A stretch of 64,000 nt of DNA from Candidatus Thermofonsia Clade 1 bacterium (GCA_002794705.1 PGTK01000002.1:272401-336400), one strand, 5' to 3'. Positions 35,381-44,612 are shown, counted from the first letter of the stretch. The notes: generated by a model not told the origin, from the letters alone. A program made the numbers and translations.

Positions 35381-37189
35381 ATGGCAGAGTCGTTTGGCGA
35401 ATATCGCCTCTTGCGGACGCTTGAGAGCCACGCGGACTATCGGCTGTATCTTGCGCAACGCGCCACGGGCGAGCGCTACTGGCTGATCGCCTCGCCTGAG
35501 GCGGATCGCGCCGCTCAAGAGCGCTTTCTGGCGCGGCTACGCTTGACGCGCCGTTTGAACCATCCGCACATTTACACCTTTCAGGCAGGCGGCAAGACCG
35601 ATCAGGGCGATTACTACGTTGTCAGCGCCCTTTTGCCAACTTTGCACTTCAAGAGTCGGGCGAGTGAGGCAGCGTTGCGCGCCCTGAGCGCACAGCTGAG
35701 CGCCGCGCTGGATTACGCACATGCGCAAGGCGTCGCACATGGCAGGATCAGCGAGTCGGCTGTGGTACGCCTGCCCAACGGAAGGCTTGCCCTGCGCGCC
35801 TTTGAGCTATCTTGCCAAGCCCTGACGCCTGAGGCGCACCGCGACGATCTACGCGCCCTTGCGGAGCTATTGGCTGCTGCCGCGCCCTCTGAGCGCGTCC
35901 GTGCGGCTTTGCGGCGCGCTGCGCACAATCGCTTTAAGCGCGCTGTGGACATGCATCACGATCTGGAGGCTGCTCTAGAGGCTCAGCCGCCTGTGGCGCG
36001 CCGCCTGACCCTCTTTTTTGGCGTGGCGATCCTGATCGCTCTGTTCGGTCTCTTGATGTGGCTCAATGTGCCGCGTCCGCTTGAGGCTGTCCTGCAGACT
36101 GGCACTGCCCTCGCGCTCTTGCCAACCGATACGCCCACGCTCACGCCGACTCATACAGCCACGTTCACGCGCACCTCTACACCGACTTACACCTCCTCGC
36201 CCACGTTCACGCCCACGCCCAGTCCAACTGCGACCTTCACGTCCACACCTACACCGACTCATACGCCGAGCGCTACAGCCACGCCGACTCTCACGCGCAC
36301 GCCCACACCGACCCACACGCCGAGCGCCACGCCCACGCCGATCCCGCGCATTCTGATGGAGACTCAGCCTTGCGTCGCCCTTGTGGGCGACTCCGTGACG
36401 CACGGCGGCGTGACCTACGAAGTGCCGCGTCATGGCTACATTGTTGCTCTAACCGACCCGCTCAACGTCTACTTAAGTCAGCGCCTTGCCGACGTCGGGC
36501 GGGCTGACCTCACAGCGCTAGACCGCGGCGCCTCTCACACGGGCATCAGCACGGCGAATCATCCTTCGTACTTCCGCACAGCGCAGTACAGGCAGCTCCT
36601 GACCGATAATTGCCGCTACACGCTGATCATGCCGTGGCTGAACGATATCTCACCCGAAATTCCGATAGGGCAGGCTGCTAAGCGCCATGTGCAAGCCCTT
36701 GCACGGCTGATCGCTGATTTGCAACTTGCCAATCCCTTCGGCTATATCGTGGTGCTGGACTACTATCAAGGCGCGACCAGTCCCTTTGCAGCGCGCACGT
36801 GGGCATATGGCTTCACAGCCCAGAATGTCCAGATTTTCAACGCGGCAATCGCGGAGGCCTGCGAAGATGGCGAGCTAAGCGACTCACCTCTGGTCAGTTG
36901 CGCGCCGATCAGCCCCGCTTTTGCGAACATGGGCATGGAGCATGTCATCGGCTTAACCACACGCGACGCCTTCGAGCGCAGCATTATCAGTCCCTTGCGC
37001 CCAGAGGCGCGTGAATGGCTGAACAGCTTCTATGCGCAAGAGCCGAACGGTCTATTGCTGGGCGATGGCGTGCATTTGAGTGTGGCAGGCAAAGATGCTC
37101 TAGCGCGCTACCTCGCCCAGCTGATCCTAGACCTGCCCGATCCCGCTGAAATTGAGCTGAGCCTCAGCACGCCTACCGCGCAGCCCTAA
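35381..37189 (+). CDS. Transmembrane pseudokinase with extracellular SGNH hydrolase
   Basis: The 602-residue protein starts like a PknB-type kinase ([10 protein letters not shown], residues 5-14), but the catalytic residues are gone. The beta-3 strand reads RYWLIAS without the Lys, HRDLKPxN is replaced by HGRISESAV (120-128), and DFG by AFE (140-142). One membrane segment (about 208-229) and a Thr-Pro stalk (about 248-322) follow. The external domain is SGNH/GDSL-like, with [11 protein letters not shown] (Ser338) and [14 protein letters not shown] (D562, H565). It could be a surface esterase or deacylase tied to an inside pseudokinase. The start is ATG after a terminator and a 100-base gap. 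Confidence 0.85.
   Translation: MAESFGEYRLLRTLESHADYRLYLAQRATGERYWLIASPEADRAAQERFLARLRLTRRLNHPHIYTFQAGGKTDQGDYYVVSALLPTLHFKSRASEAALRALSAQLSAALDYAHAQGVAHGRISESAVVRLPNGRLALRAFELSCQALTPEAHRDDLRALAELLAAAAPSERVRAALRRAAHNRFKRAVDMHHDLEAALEAQPPVARRLTLFFGVAILIALFGLLMWLNVPRPLEAVLQTGTALALLPTDTPTLTPTHTATFTRTSTPTYTSSPTFTPTPSPTATFTSTPTPTHTPSATATPTLTRTPTPTHTPSATPTPIPRILMETQPCVALVGDSVTHGGVTYEVPRHGYIVALTDPLNVYLSQRLADVGRADLTALDRGASHTGISTANHPSYFRTAQYRQLLTDNCRYTLIMPWLNDISPEIPIGQAAKRHVQALARLIADLQLANPFGYIVVLDYYQGATSPFAARTWAYGFTAQNVQIFNAAIAEACEDGELSDSPLVSCAPISPAFANMGMEHVIGLTTRDAFERSIISPLRPEAREWLNSFYAQEPNGLLLGDGVHLSVAGKDALARYLAQLILDLPDPAEIELSLSTPTAQP
36125..36350 (+). repeat. Low-complexity Thr-Pro stalk-coding tract
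   Basis: Short repeats such as CGCCCACGCCG and CACACCGACTCAT encode [19 protein letters not shown] residues between the membrane segment and the SGNH domain. Confidence 0.7.
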
Positions 37190-37240
37190 AGCACGCTATC
37201 ATCATAGGCATGACCTCCGCGCACGCACAAAGGCTGAGTC

Positions 37241-38359
37241 ATGCCGTTCATCGCCCTAGACGCCCGTCTGAATGCCTACCGCGAGGGCGGGATCGCTGAA
37301 TATACACGCAACCTTGCTATGAGCCTCGCTCAGCTCGACTCTGAGGGCGACTACGCGCTGATCCAGCACATCCGTATGCGCTCACCGATGCTCACAGCGC
37401 CCAATTGGCAGACGTGGCGCGCCCTCACGCCACCTCATCATCGCTTTGAACGGATGCTCTTCGCCTTGGAGGTAGCGCGCTACCGTCCCGCGCTTTTGCA
37501 CAGTCCTGATTTCATCCCGCCGCGCTTCGGCGCACGCCGCTATGTGATCACAATCCACGATCTGACCTTCCTGCATTACCCGCACTTTCAAACAGCTGAG
37601 AGTCTGCGCTACTATCGGGATAATCTGCCTTCGGCGCTGCGCCAAGCCGCTCACATCCTCACGGATGCTGAGGCGATCAAGCGCGAGATTGTAGAGGACT
37701 TAGGCGTGCCGCCTGAGTGCGTGACTGTCCACAGCTTGGGCGTGGATCAGGCGCGCTTCCGCCCGTTGCCTGACGCCGAAGTGACGCCGATTTTAGCGGC
37801 GCGCAAAGTGCCACGCGACTGTGTATTATTCGTAGGGACGTTTGAGCCGCGTAAAAATATCAGCGGTCTGCTGGATGCCTACGCGCTCTTGCGCCAAAAA
37901 CTGCCCGATGCGCCGCCGTTGGTCCTAGTGGGCAGGCGTGGCTGGCTGTATGAGACCATCTTTCAGCGGGCGGCGGCGCTCCAGCTGAAAGATCACCTCA
38001 TTTGGCTGGAAAATGTGCCGTCTGAGGAGTTGCCCGCGCTCTATAATGGCGCAGGAGTCCTAGTGTTGCCGTCTTTTTACGAGGGATTCGGCTTTCCGCC
38101 GCTGGAGGCAATGGCGTGTGGCACGCCGACAGTTGTCTCGCGGCGTGGATCGCTCCCGGAGGTGGTCGGCGAGACGGGCTTGCTGATCGATCCTGAGCAG
38201 CCCGAAGAGATTGCCGACGCGCTCATGTGTGCGCTGACCGATTCCGAGTTCCGTGCGCACAGCCGTGCTGCAGGTCTAGCCCGTGCCGCGACGTTCACAT
38301 GGCACAAGACGGCACAGGTCGCCTTGAGCGTCTATCGCCGCGTATTGAGCGATTCTTGA
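37241..38359 (+). CDS. Glycosyltransferase family 4 (mannosyltransferase-like)
   Basis: The 372-residue GT-B enzyme has the acceptor loop NAYREGGIAEYTRNLA, IHDLTFLHYP and TDAEAIKREIVEDLGV in the N-terminal half. The nucleotide-sugar half shows FVGTFEPRKNISGLLDAY, LVGRRGWLYE and PSFYEGFGFPPLEAMACGTP with the conserved E-x7-E. This pattern is common in mannosyl- and related transferases of surface polysaccharides. AAGG precedes the ATG. It is first in a run with a second GT4 and a GT9 gene, all on the plus strand and nearly contiguous. Confidence 0.9.
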   Translation: MPFIALDARLNAYREGGIAEYTRNLAMSLAQLDSEGDYALIQHIRMRSPMLTAPNWQTWRALTPPHHRFERMLFALEVARYRPALLHSPDFIPPRFGARRYVITIHDLTFLHYPHFQTAESLRYYRDNLPSALRQAAHILTDAEAIKREIVEDLGVPPECVTVHSLGVDQARFRPLPDAEVTPILAARKVPRDCVLFVGTFEPRKNISGLLDAYALLRQKLPDAPPLVLVGRRGWLYETIFQRAAALQLKDHLIWLENVPSEELPALYNGAGVLVLPSFYEGFGFPPLEAMACGTPTVVSRRGSLPEVVGETGLLIDPEQPEEIADALMCALTDSEFRAHSRAAGLARAATFTWHKTAQVALSVYRRVLSDS

Positions 38360-38382
38360 GCTATCATGACGAGCGAGCATTT

Positions 38383-39618
38383 ATGCGCATTCTGTTCCTG
38401 ACCTCTCAAGTGCCTTATCCGCCACATGGCGGCGGAGCCTTGCGCGTCTATGGCTTGCTGCACGGTCTGCATGGGGCGGGTCACCAGCTTGACCTGCTCA
38501 CCTTCAGCGAGCCGAGCGCGCCTACTCCAGAGCAGACGCCGCTTGGGGCGTTCTGTCAGTGCATTCGTAGCGTGCCGTATACGCCGCGCAGCGCCCGTCA
38601 GCGCCTGCACGATCTGCTCTTCACACGCCACGCCGATCTCGCCCGCCGCTTTGAGTCAGTTGAGTACGCAGCGGCGCTACGCGATCAGCTCCGTGCGGCG
38701 CGCTACGATGTCATCCATATGCAGAGTCTTGAAATGGCGGCGTATCTGCCGCTCCTACGCGCTGCTGCGCCGCAAGCGCGCTTGATCTACGACGCCTACA
38801 ACGCTGAGTACGATCTGCAGCGCTCTATTTTTGCTGTCGATCGGCGGCAAGTGGCGCGTTTGCCGCAAGCGCTCTATTCATTCATCCAATGGCGGCGCTT
38901 GGTGCGCTTTGAGCGCGCTGTTTGCCGCGACTCAGACGCCGTGATCGCTGTCAGCGAGGCGGATGCGGCTGCACTGCGCAAACTCACGCCCGAAAAAGAG
39001 ATCGCTGTGGTGCCGAACGGCATTTTCACAGCCGACTACGCACAGCCAACCCAGTGCCTGAACCTAGGCGACTCTGCCTTGCTCTTCACGGGTACGATGA
39101 ACTACCGTCCCAATGTGGATGCTGTTCTGTGGTTTGTGGAGCATGTGCTAGATCGGGTGCGGCAAGCCGTGCCATCAGCGCGATTGTTCATTGTAGGCAA
39201 TAAGCCACATCCGCGCCTCGATGCTATCCGTCAGCGCCCTGATGTAGAGATCACAGGCTTTGTGCAAGATGTGACGCCATTCTTGCACAGCGCTGCGATC
39301 TACATTGCGCCGTTGCGCATGGGCAGCGGCACACGCCTGAAATTATTGCAGGCAATGGCGGTTGGCTGTGCGATTGTCTCAACAAGTGTCGGCGCGCAGG
39401 GCATTGCCCTGCAAAATGGGCGCGAGGCGATCATCGCTGATGACGCGCTCTCGTTCGCACAAGCGATCATCGGCTTGCTGAACGATTCCGAGCGGCGGGC
39501 GGCGCTGGGCGCGGCGGCGCGTCAACTTGTCCAAGCGCACTACGATTGGTCGGTCATTTTGCCGTGCCTGCTGAAGCTCTATGAAAGACTTGGACTTGAA
39601 CGAACACCAGTTAGCTGA
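38383..39618 (+). CDS. Glycosyltransferase family 4
   Basis: The 411-residue enzyme starts MRILFLTSQVPYPPHGGGALR, the usual Gly-rich N-terminal loop. IYDAYNAEYDLQRSI and RDSDAVIAVSEADAAAL lie in the first half; FTGTMNYRPNVDAVLWFVEHV and APLRMGSGTRLKLLQAMAVGC (donor site) in the second. It resembles sugar transferases of exopolysaccharide clusters. A longer frame runs 156 bases into the previous GT4 gene but is not family-like there. The gene ends 38 bases inside the following GT9 gene. Confidence 0.9.
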   Translation: MRILFLTSQVPYPPHGGGALRVYGLLHGLHGAGHQLDLLTFSEPSAPTPEQTPLGAFCQCIRSVPYTPRSARQRLHDLLFTRHADLARRFESVEYAAALRDQLRAARYDVIHMQSLEMAAYLPLLRAAAPQARLIYDAYNAEYDLQRSIFAVDRRQVARLPQALYSFIQWRRLVRFERAVCRDSDAVIAVSEADAAALRKLTPEKEIAVVPNGIFTADYAQPTQCLNLGDSALLFTGTMNYRPNVDAVLWFVEHVLDRVRQAVPSARLFIVGNKPHPRLDAIRQRPDVEITGFVQDVTPFLHSAAIYIAPLRMGSGTRLKLLQAMAVGCAIVSTSVGAQGIALQNGREAIIADDALSFAQAIIGLLNDSERRAALGAAARQLVQAHYDWSVILPCLLKLYERLGLERTPVS

Positions 39619-40792
39619 GCTGGGAGCGCGCAACCGTGCGCTCGCTGAAAAGCGCCATGCGCCGCGTCCTAGTGAGCGCCTGCGCGATGCTCTCTTGCGC
39701 TTGATCGCCCAATTACCCACGTGGCAGGCGTGCCGCGCTGATCCCAAGACTATTTTGCTGATCCGCCCAGATCACATCGGCGACGCCGTGCTGACCATGC
39801 CCGCGATCCGCATGTTGCGCACTTTGCAGCCTGAGGCGCGCTTGATCGCTTTGTGCGGCGCGTGGTCAGCAGAGGTTTTTGCAGCCTATGCCGAAGTTGA
39901 TCAGGTCTTGACCTTACCTTTCCCTGCCTTTGCGCGTGGCGCGTCGAAGGGCGCCGTATGGAGTCCGTATGTGCAGGCATGGCGGTCAGCGCGGCAATTG
40001 CGGCGCGTGGAGGCAGGCGCGGCAATCATCTTTCGCCCTGATCATTGGTGGGGCGCGCTCTTGGCGCGCTGGGCAGGCATTCCGAAGCGGGTCGGCTACG
40101 CTTTGCCGAACGTCGCGCCCTTTTTGACGCACGCTGTGCCATACCGTGAGGCGCACTGCGTCTTGGAGAACGCTGCGCTCATCGCAAGCTGGCTGGGCAA
40201 ACCGATTCCGCAGCAATTGAGCGCGCCCTTCCCGTTCACAGAGGAAGATACAGCTTACGTGCACAGTTTGCTGGGCGAGGACTCAGCGCACTACGCTGTG
40301 ATCCACGTGGGCGCAGGCAGTCCCTATAAGACGTGGCAGGCGGAACATTGGGCGTATGTAGCCGATCAGCTGGTGGAAAAATTGGGAGTCGCCATTGCAT
40401 TGACGGGCAGCGAGCGCGAACACGCCGCAGCCGCAGCGATCAGTGCGCATATGCGCCGTGCTGCGCCTTATTCGCTGCTAGGTGAGACCAATCTCAGTCA
40501 ATTAGCGGCGCTCTATGCGGGCGCACGAGTTGTGCTGGGCGCCGATAGCGGACCGTTACACATTGCCGTCTCAGTAGACGCGCCAAGTGTGCAACTTTTC
40601 GGGCCGGCTGATCCACAGCGCTTCGGTCCGTGGGGCGATTCGGCGCGGCACCTCGTCTTGACGGCTGAAATTGCTTGCCGTCCGTGCCGCATTCTGGATT
40701 GGCGCGGCGATGACGCAGCCAATCATCCCTGCTTGAGCCTGATCCGCCCCGAGAGCGTGCTTGCAGCCGCTTTGCGCGTGGCGCGCCGCTGA
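39581..40792 (+). CDS. Glycosyltransferase family 9 (heptosyltransferase-like)
   Basis: The 403-residue protein has TILLIRPDHIGDAVLTMPAIRML at about residue 50, the classic N-terminal GT9 motif. RVGYALPNVAPFLTHAVPYRE follows, then VIHVGAGSPYKTWQAEHWAYVADQL, and VLGADSGPLHIAVSVDAPSVQLFGPADP of the ADP-sugar side. GT9 enzymes add heptose in LPS, but in monoderm or LPS-free lineages related proteins act on other glycans. It overlaps the GT4 gene by 38 bases, implying one transcript. It ends eight bases before a convergent WD40 gene. Confidence 0.9.
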   Translation: MKDLDLNEHQLAELGARNRALAEKRHAPRPSERLRDALLRLIAQLPTWQACRADPKTILLIRPDHIGDAVLTMPAIRMLRTLQPEARLIALCGAWSAEVFAAYAEVDQVLTLPFPAFARGASKGAVWSPYVQAWRSARQLRRVEAGAAIIFRPDHWWGALLARWAGIPKRVGYALPNVAPFLTHAVPYREAHCVLENAALIASWLGKPIPQQLSAPFPFTEEDTAYVHSLLGEDSAHYAVIHVGAGSPYKTWQAEHWAYVADQLVEKLGVAIALTGSEREHAAAAAISAHMRRAAPYSLLGETNLSQLAALYAGARVVLGADSGPLHIAVSVDAPSVQLFGPADPQRFGPWGDSARHLVLTAEIACRPCRILDWRGDDAANHPCLSLIRPESVLAAALRVARR

Positions 40793-40799
40793 GAGCGCC

Positions 40800-41822
40800 T
40801 CAGCGTGCGCCCCAAATGCGGACCGTCCTATCGTATGAGCCGCTGACAAGCCTGCGCCCATCAGGCGACCACGCCACTGACCAGACCCAGTCGGTATGCC
40901 CTTCCAGCGTTTGGAGCGACTCGCCTTTTGTGACATCCCAGAGGCGGATTGTCCCGTCGGCTGAGCCTGAGGCGAGGAATCGCCCATCAGGTGACCACGC
41001 TAAGGCATAGACCGCGTCCGTATGCTCTTTCAGGGACTGCAGCACAGTCCCATTGGTGGTATCCCATAGGCGGATCATCCCATCAGCAGTGCCTGAGGCA
41101 AGTTGCCCCTCCGCTAACCACGCCACTGCGAAAACCGCGCCCATATCCTCTTCCAGAGTCCGCACCAATTGCCCGCTTTCGGCGTCCCAAAGGCGGATTG
41201 TGCCGTCAAGGGCGCTTGAGGCAATGGTGCGCCTATCCGCTGACCACGCTACAGCGCGAATCAGCCCTGTGTGACCCTCTAATGTACGCAGCAGCGCGCC
41301 GTCTTGAGCATTCCACAGCCGAATCGTGCGATCTGCCGCACCCGACGCCAACACACGCCCATCAGGCGACCACGCCAAAGCGTAGACAAGGCTGATATGC
41401 CCTGTGAGCGTCTGCAGCAGCGCGCCGCTCTCAACATCCCACAGACGGACAGTCATATCAGCTGCGCCTGAGGCGAGTCGCCCCTCGGCTGACCACGCGG
41501 CTGAAAAGACCGCGCCTGTATGCCCTTCCAGCAGGCGCGGCTCGCGTTTGAAGTCCTGTGCATCGTACAGCCACACGCCCAGACTGCTCGCCACAGCCAG
41601 CCTCTTGCCATCAGGCGAAAAAGCGACTTGATTGATCGTGCCGCGCTCCAGCCGCTCTAACTCCACAAAAGCTGCCAGAGGCTCTGGACTTGGAGTCAGC
41701 GTGGGTGTGGCATCCTGTGCCGCGAGTGGCACTGGCGCTGCCGTCACAAGCGACACAAATGCGCCCGCGATGCTCAACAGCGTCCAGATGAATGCTCTGT
41801 GAGGTTGTCTTTGCACGTGCAT
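40800..41822 (-). CDS. Exported WD40 seven-bladed propeller protein
   Basis: The 340-residue protein has an N-terminal signal (FIWTLLSIAGAFVSLVTAAPVPLAAQ) and a short Thr-Pro linker. Seven WD40 repeats of about 40 residues follow, each ending in variants of TIRLWD (the first is SLGVWLYD and the last TVRIWG). Seven units make a closed propeller, probably an extracytoplasmic protein-binding platform. The repeats are very alike, so they may have expanded recently. ATG at 41822 is chosen; a TTG six bases earlier is possible. It follows the anchored protein gene by 11 bases. Confidence 0.88.
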   Translation of the reverse strand: MHVQRQPHRAFIWTLLSIAGAFVSLVTAAPVPLAAQDATPTLTPSPEPLAAFVELERLERGTINQVAFSPDGKRLAVASSLGVWLYDAQDFKREPRLLEGHTGAVFSAAWSAEGRLASGAADMTVRLWDVESGALLQTLTGHISLVYALAWSPDGRVLASGAADRTIRLWNAQDGALLRTLEGHTGLIRAVAWSADRRTIASSALDGTIRLWDAESGQLVRTLEEDMGAVFAVAWLAEGQLASGTADGMIRLWDTTNGTVLQSLKEHTDAVYALAWSPDGRFLASGSADGTIRLWDVTKGESLQTLEGHTDWVWSVAWSPDGRRLVSGSYDRTVRIWGAR

Positions 41823-41833
41823 AGGCAAAATTG

Positions 41834-42346
41834 CTAGGGATTGATGACAGTCAGGCGCCGTGAGCTGATCTCAACCGGCTCTTGCCCGCTATAGGCGCGA
41901 GTGACTTGCACCATGTAGCGCCCTAGCGCCCATGCCTCACCTTGATCGCCCTCTTCGTGCACGCCGTAGCGCAATGCAAGGGTCTGGTTGCCGTTGCAGC
42001 CTAGCGGATTGTTGCAAGTGATGCTCAAACTCTCCTCAGCCACGGTCTCGCCGCGATCGTTCTGCACACGCGCACGCACAATTGTGGTCGGGAAGCGCGG
42101 TCCGATCTGATACGTCCAGATGACAGTCACAGATAGCTCGCTGTCGGGCGCCAGCACCAAGACTGGCTCATCAGTGCTGACTGCCGCCTCTACCTCCGCC
42201 TCAGAGGTGGCATTCAGGAGCGCCGCGCTGCGCGCTGAAAAGGTCACTTCAATGTTGCGCTGCCGCAAGACGGTTAGCCCGATCTCAATGGTCAGAATGG
42301 TTACAACAAGCAGGGCAATTGGCAGCCCTAGCCGCTTGATGATCAT
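41834..42346 (-). CDS. Membrane-anchored protein of unknown function
   Basis: The 170-residue protein has one N-terminal hydrophobic segment (LGLPIALLVVTILTIEIGL) as a signal anchor, then a soluble external domain rich in beta strands (SVTVIWTYQIGPRFPTTIVRARVQ). A Cys pair in ITCNNPLGCNGN could form a disulfide. The family is not recognised. AGAAGG precedes the ATG. An extended -10 lies about 45 bases upstream, and the WD40 gene follows after 11 bases, so the two probably form an operon. Confidence 0.7.
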   Translation of the reverse strand: MIIKRLGLPIALLVVTILTIEIGLTVLRQRNIEVTFSARSAALLNATSEAEVEAAVSTDEPVLVLAPDSELSVTVIWTYQIGPRFPTTIVRARVQNDRGETVAEESLSITCNNPLGCNGNQTLALRYGVHEEGDQGEAWALGRYMVQVTRAYSGQEPVEISSRRLTVINP

Positions 42347-42387
42347 GCTGAGTGTTCACCTTCTGAATTTCTAAGCCTGATTTGTAA

Positions 42388-42396
42388 ATTGTAGCA
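42388..42396 (-). promoter_or_regulatory. Extended -10 of the anchored-protein/WD40 operon
   Basis: The minus strand reads TGCTACAAT (TG-n-TACAAT), 42 bases before the ATG at 42346, giving a leader of about 35 bases with AGAAGG. Confidence 0.5.
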
Positions 42397-42581
42397 CAAA
42401 CTGGCATAGCGAGGGCATCAGCGCACGTGCTGTGCATTTCAGTCTTTAATCCATTTTAGCGCAAGCCGATCGTCTTGACAAGCTGTTCAATCTGATATCC
42501 AATAGGCGCAGCACGGTCAGGGCGGGCGCGGCATACCCGCCTTTGTGCTGTACTCTCTGTGGGGCAAGGGGCGTATAGCGC

Positions 42582-43268
42582 GTGAACATCCTCGTTTTGG
42601 GCTACGACGTGAAGTCGGTCAATATTCTGAGCTTCATCTTGCGGCAAGAGGGCTACGATGTCACCAGCATCATTGACTCAGCGCAAACCGGGCGCACATG
42701 GGACGATCAGCTGACCGATCTCCTGATCCTCGATGAAGAAGACCTCAATCCCGCGCTTTTTCGGCGCATTGAGAGCATTCGCGGCGCTTCTTCCGTGCCA
42801 ATGCTGCTCTTGGCAAATCCCGCCTCTGAGGATGACATTGTCAGTGCCTATGAGGCAGGCATTGATGACTTCCTTGCTAAGCCGTATGGCTACCAGATGC
42901 TCTTGGCGCATGTGAACGCGCAGTTGCGCCGTGCGCGCGTCCTGCCGAGCGCGCTAGTGCCGAATCTCAGCACGCCCACGCTCAGCCTCGATCCTGAGCG
43001 ACACACAGTTACGCTCAGCAACGGACAGACTCGCCAATTGACCAATCTCGAATTCCGCCTGATGTACTGCCTAGTGGTCAATCGCGGGCGCGTGCTTAGC
43101 CCAGAGACCCTGATTGAGAAAGTCTGGGGCTACACGGGCGAGGGCGACCGTAACCTGCTCAAAAGTCTAATCAGCCGCCTGCGCGCCAAAGTCGAGACCT
43201 CGCCACGTGAGCCGAAGCTGATCACAACAGTGCCGGGCGTCGGCTATACCTTCAATCCAAGCGAATAA
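42582..43268 (+). CDS. OmpR-type response regulator with atypical receiver
   Basis: The 228-residue regulator has a receiver domain (1-115) and an OmpR/PhoB winged-helix DNA-binding domain (about 130-225, with TNLEFRLMYCLVVNRGRVLS and GVGYTF). The phosphoacceptor Asp is probably D51 (LLILDEED) and Lys100 (FLAKPY) is present. The acidic pair expected after strand 1 reads LGYD, and the switch Thr region reads LLLANP, so phosphorylation chemistry may be weak or absent. No histidine kinase lies nearby. The start is GTG with AAGGGG upstream. It probably acts as a DNA-binding transcription regulator with noncanonical input. Confidence 0.9.
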   Translation: MNILVLGYDVKSVNILSFILRQEGYDVTSIIDSAQTGRTWDDQLTDLLILDEEDLNPALFRRIESIRGASSVPMLLLANPASEDDIVSAYEAGIDDFLAKPYGYQMLLAHVNAQLRRARVLPSALVPNLSTPTLSLDPERHTVTLSNGQTRQLTNLEFRLMYCLVVNRGRVLSPETLIEKVWGYTGEGDRNLLKSLISRLRAKVETSPREPKLITTVPGVGYTFNPSE

Positions 43269-43292
43269 ACGGCAACCGTTCAGGCGGCACAG

Positions 43293-43301
43293 TGTTATAA
43301 T
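43293..43301 (+). promoter_or_regulatory. Extended -10 of sqdB
   Basis: TGTTATAAT is a perfect extended -10 (TG-n-TATAAT) 44 bases before the sqdB ATG. The leader includes GGAG about 12 bases before the start. Confidence 0.6.
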
Positions 43302-43345
43302 TTCACAGAGATCATACCAGACCGTTAAATGGAGTAACCCTCATC

Positions 43346-44551
43346 ATGCGTATCTTGATTCTCGGCGGCGATGGTTATCTGGGCTGGGCAACTGCGATGC
43401 ATTTCTCGCGGCGCGGACATGAAATCGCCCTTGTGGATAACTTCCTGCGCCGTCGTCTGCACCTTGAGCGCGGCACTGATAGCCTGACGCCGATCCGCTC
43501 CCTGCATGAGCGCGTGCAAGCATGGCGCGAGGTGACCGGCAAGCACATGGCGCTCTACATCGGCGACCTGACCAACTGGGACTTCACAGCGCACGTCTTC
43601 CGCGAGTTCCGCCCAGAGGCGATTGTGCATTATGGACAAATTCCCAGCGCGCCTTACTCGATGATCAGCGTGCATACTGCCACTTTCACGCATATCAACA
43701 ACGTGATCGGCAACTTGCACGTCCTCTACGCCATGCGCGACTACACGCCCGACGCGCACCTGATCAAACTTGGCACAATGGGCGAATACGGACAGCCCAA
43801 CATTGATATCGAGGAAGGTTACATCGAGATTGAGCACAAGGGGCGCCGCGACCGCTTGCCCTTCCCCAAGATGCCCGGCTCGATGTACCACCTGACCAAA
43901 GTCCATGATAGTCACAACATCCATTTCGCTTGCCGAGTCTGGAATCTGCGCGCCACTGACCTGAATCAGGGCGTGGTCTATGGCATTGATACGGATGAGT
44001 CTGTGCTTGATCCGCGCCTGATCAACCGCTTTGACTATGACGAGTCGTTTGGCACGGCGCTCAATCGCTTCTGCGTGCAAGCTGTGATCGGCATCCCGCT
44101 GACCGTCTATGGCTCAGGCGGGCAGACCCGTGGCTATCTCAACATCCGCGATACACTTGCCTGTGTGGAGCTAACAGCGCTCAATCCCGCTGAGCCGGGC
44201 GAGTTCCGCGTCTTCAACCAGTTCACAGAGCAGTTCAGCGTGCTAGAGCTTGCCTATGCCGTGCAGCGCGCCGCTCGTGAGCTAGGCATTCATGTCGAGG
44301 TCGGACACTACGAGAATCCGCGTGTGGAAAAGGAAGAGCATTACTATAACGCTGTCCACACGCGCCTGCTCGATCTCGGCTTGCAGCCGCACTACCTGAA
44401 CGAGGAATTGGTCGAGAGCATGATCAAGCGCATTGCCCAGTACAAAGATCGCGTGATCATGGATGCCATTGTGCCGCGCATTCGCTGGACGCAAGGCGAA
44501 CAGCCCCAGAAAGTGCAACTGGTCGCTACCGAGCCAGCCGTCAAAGCCTAG
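43346..44551 (+). CDS. sqdB: UDP-sulfoquinovose synthase
   Basis: The 401-residue short-chain dehydrogenase-type enzyme converts UDP-glucose and sulfite to UDP-sulfoquinovose, the head-group donor for the sulfolipid SQDG. The match to plant SQD1 and bacterial SqdB is strong: GGDGYLGWATA (NAD), KLGTMGEYGQPNIDIEEGY (T144), MYHLTKVHDSHN (Y181, K185), RATDLNQGVVYG and GGQTRGYLNIRDT. The catalytic Thr, Tyr and Lys match those described for Arabidopsis SQD1. No sqdX-like sulfoquinovosyltransferase is adjacent; the GT4 genes about 5 kb upstream are possible partners only. A terminator follows. Confidence 0.95.
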   Translation: MRILILGGDGYLGWATAMHFSRRGHEIALVDNFLRRRLHLERGTDSLTPIRSLHERVQAWREVTGKHMALYIGDLTNWDFTAHVFREFRPEAIVHYGQIPSAPYSMISVHTATFTHINNVIGNLHVLYAMRDYTPDAHLIKLGTMGEYGQPNIDIEEGYIEIEHKGRRDRLPFPKMPGSMYHLTKVHDSHNIHFACRVWNLRATDLNQGVVYGIDTDESVLDPRLINRFDYDESFGTALNRFCVQAVIGIPLTVYGSGGQTRGYLNIRDTLACVELTALNPAEPGEFRVFNQFTEQFSVLELAYAVQRAARELGIHVEVGHYENPRVEKEEHYYNAVHTRLLDLGLQPHYLNEELVESMIKRIAQYKDRVIMDAIVPRIRWTQGEQPQKVQLVATEPAVKA

Positions 44552-44559
44552 AGCGCGCA

Positions 44560-44592
44560 TGTGCGGTCAGCCCAAACTGACCGCACACTTTT
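44560..44592 (+). terminator. Rho-independent terminator after sqdB
   Basis: TGTGCGGTCAG and CTGACCGCACA form a perfect 11-base-pair stem around CCCAAA, followed by CTTTTCC. It lies between sqdB and the CinA-like gene. Confidence 0.8.
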
Positions 44593-44612
44593 CCTCACAG
44601 GGATGCAAGACA

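Noticed and set aside
38227..38382. A 156-base extension of the second GT4 gene into the first
   Set aside because: The family N-terminus (MRILFLTSQVPYPP) begins at 38383 and the extension lies wholly within a real gene in another frame.
40788..40804. Small hairpin between the convergent GT9 and WD40 genes
   Set aside because: GCTGAG/CTCAGC is only six base pairs and has no T-tract on either side, so it is too weak to call a terminator.
44463..44612. An upstream extension of the CinA-like gene
   Set aside because: It overlaps the end of sqdB and runs through a perfect terminator hairpin; the CinA family starts at MQPFHAEIVSIGEE.
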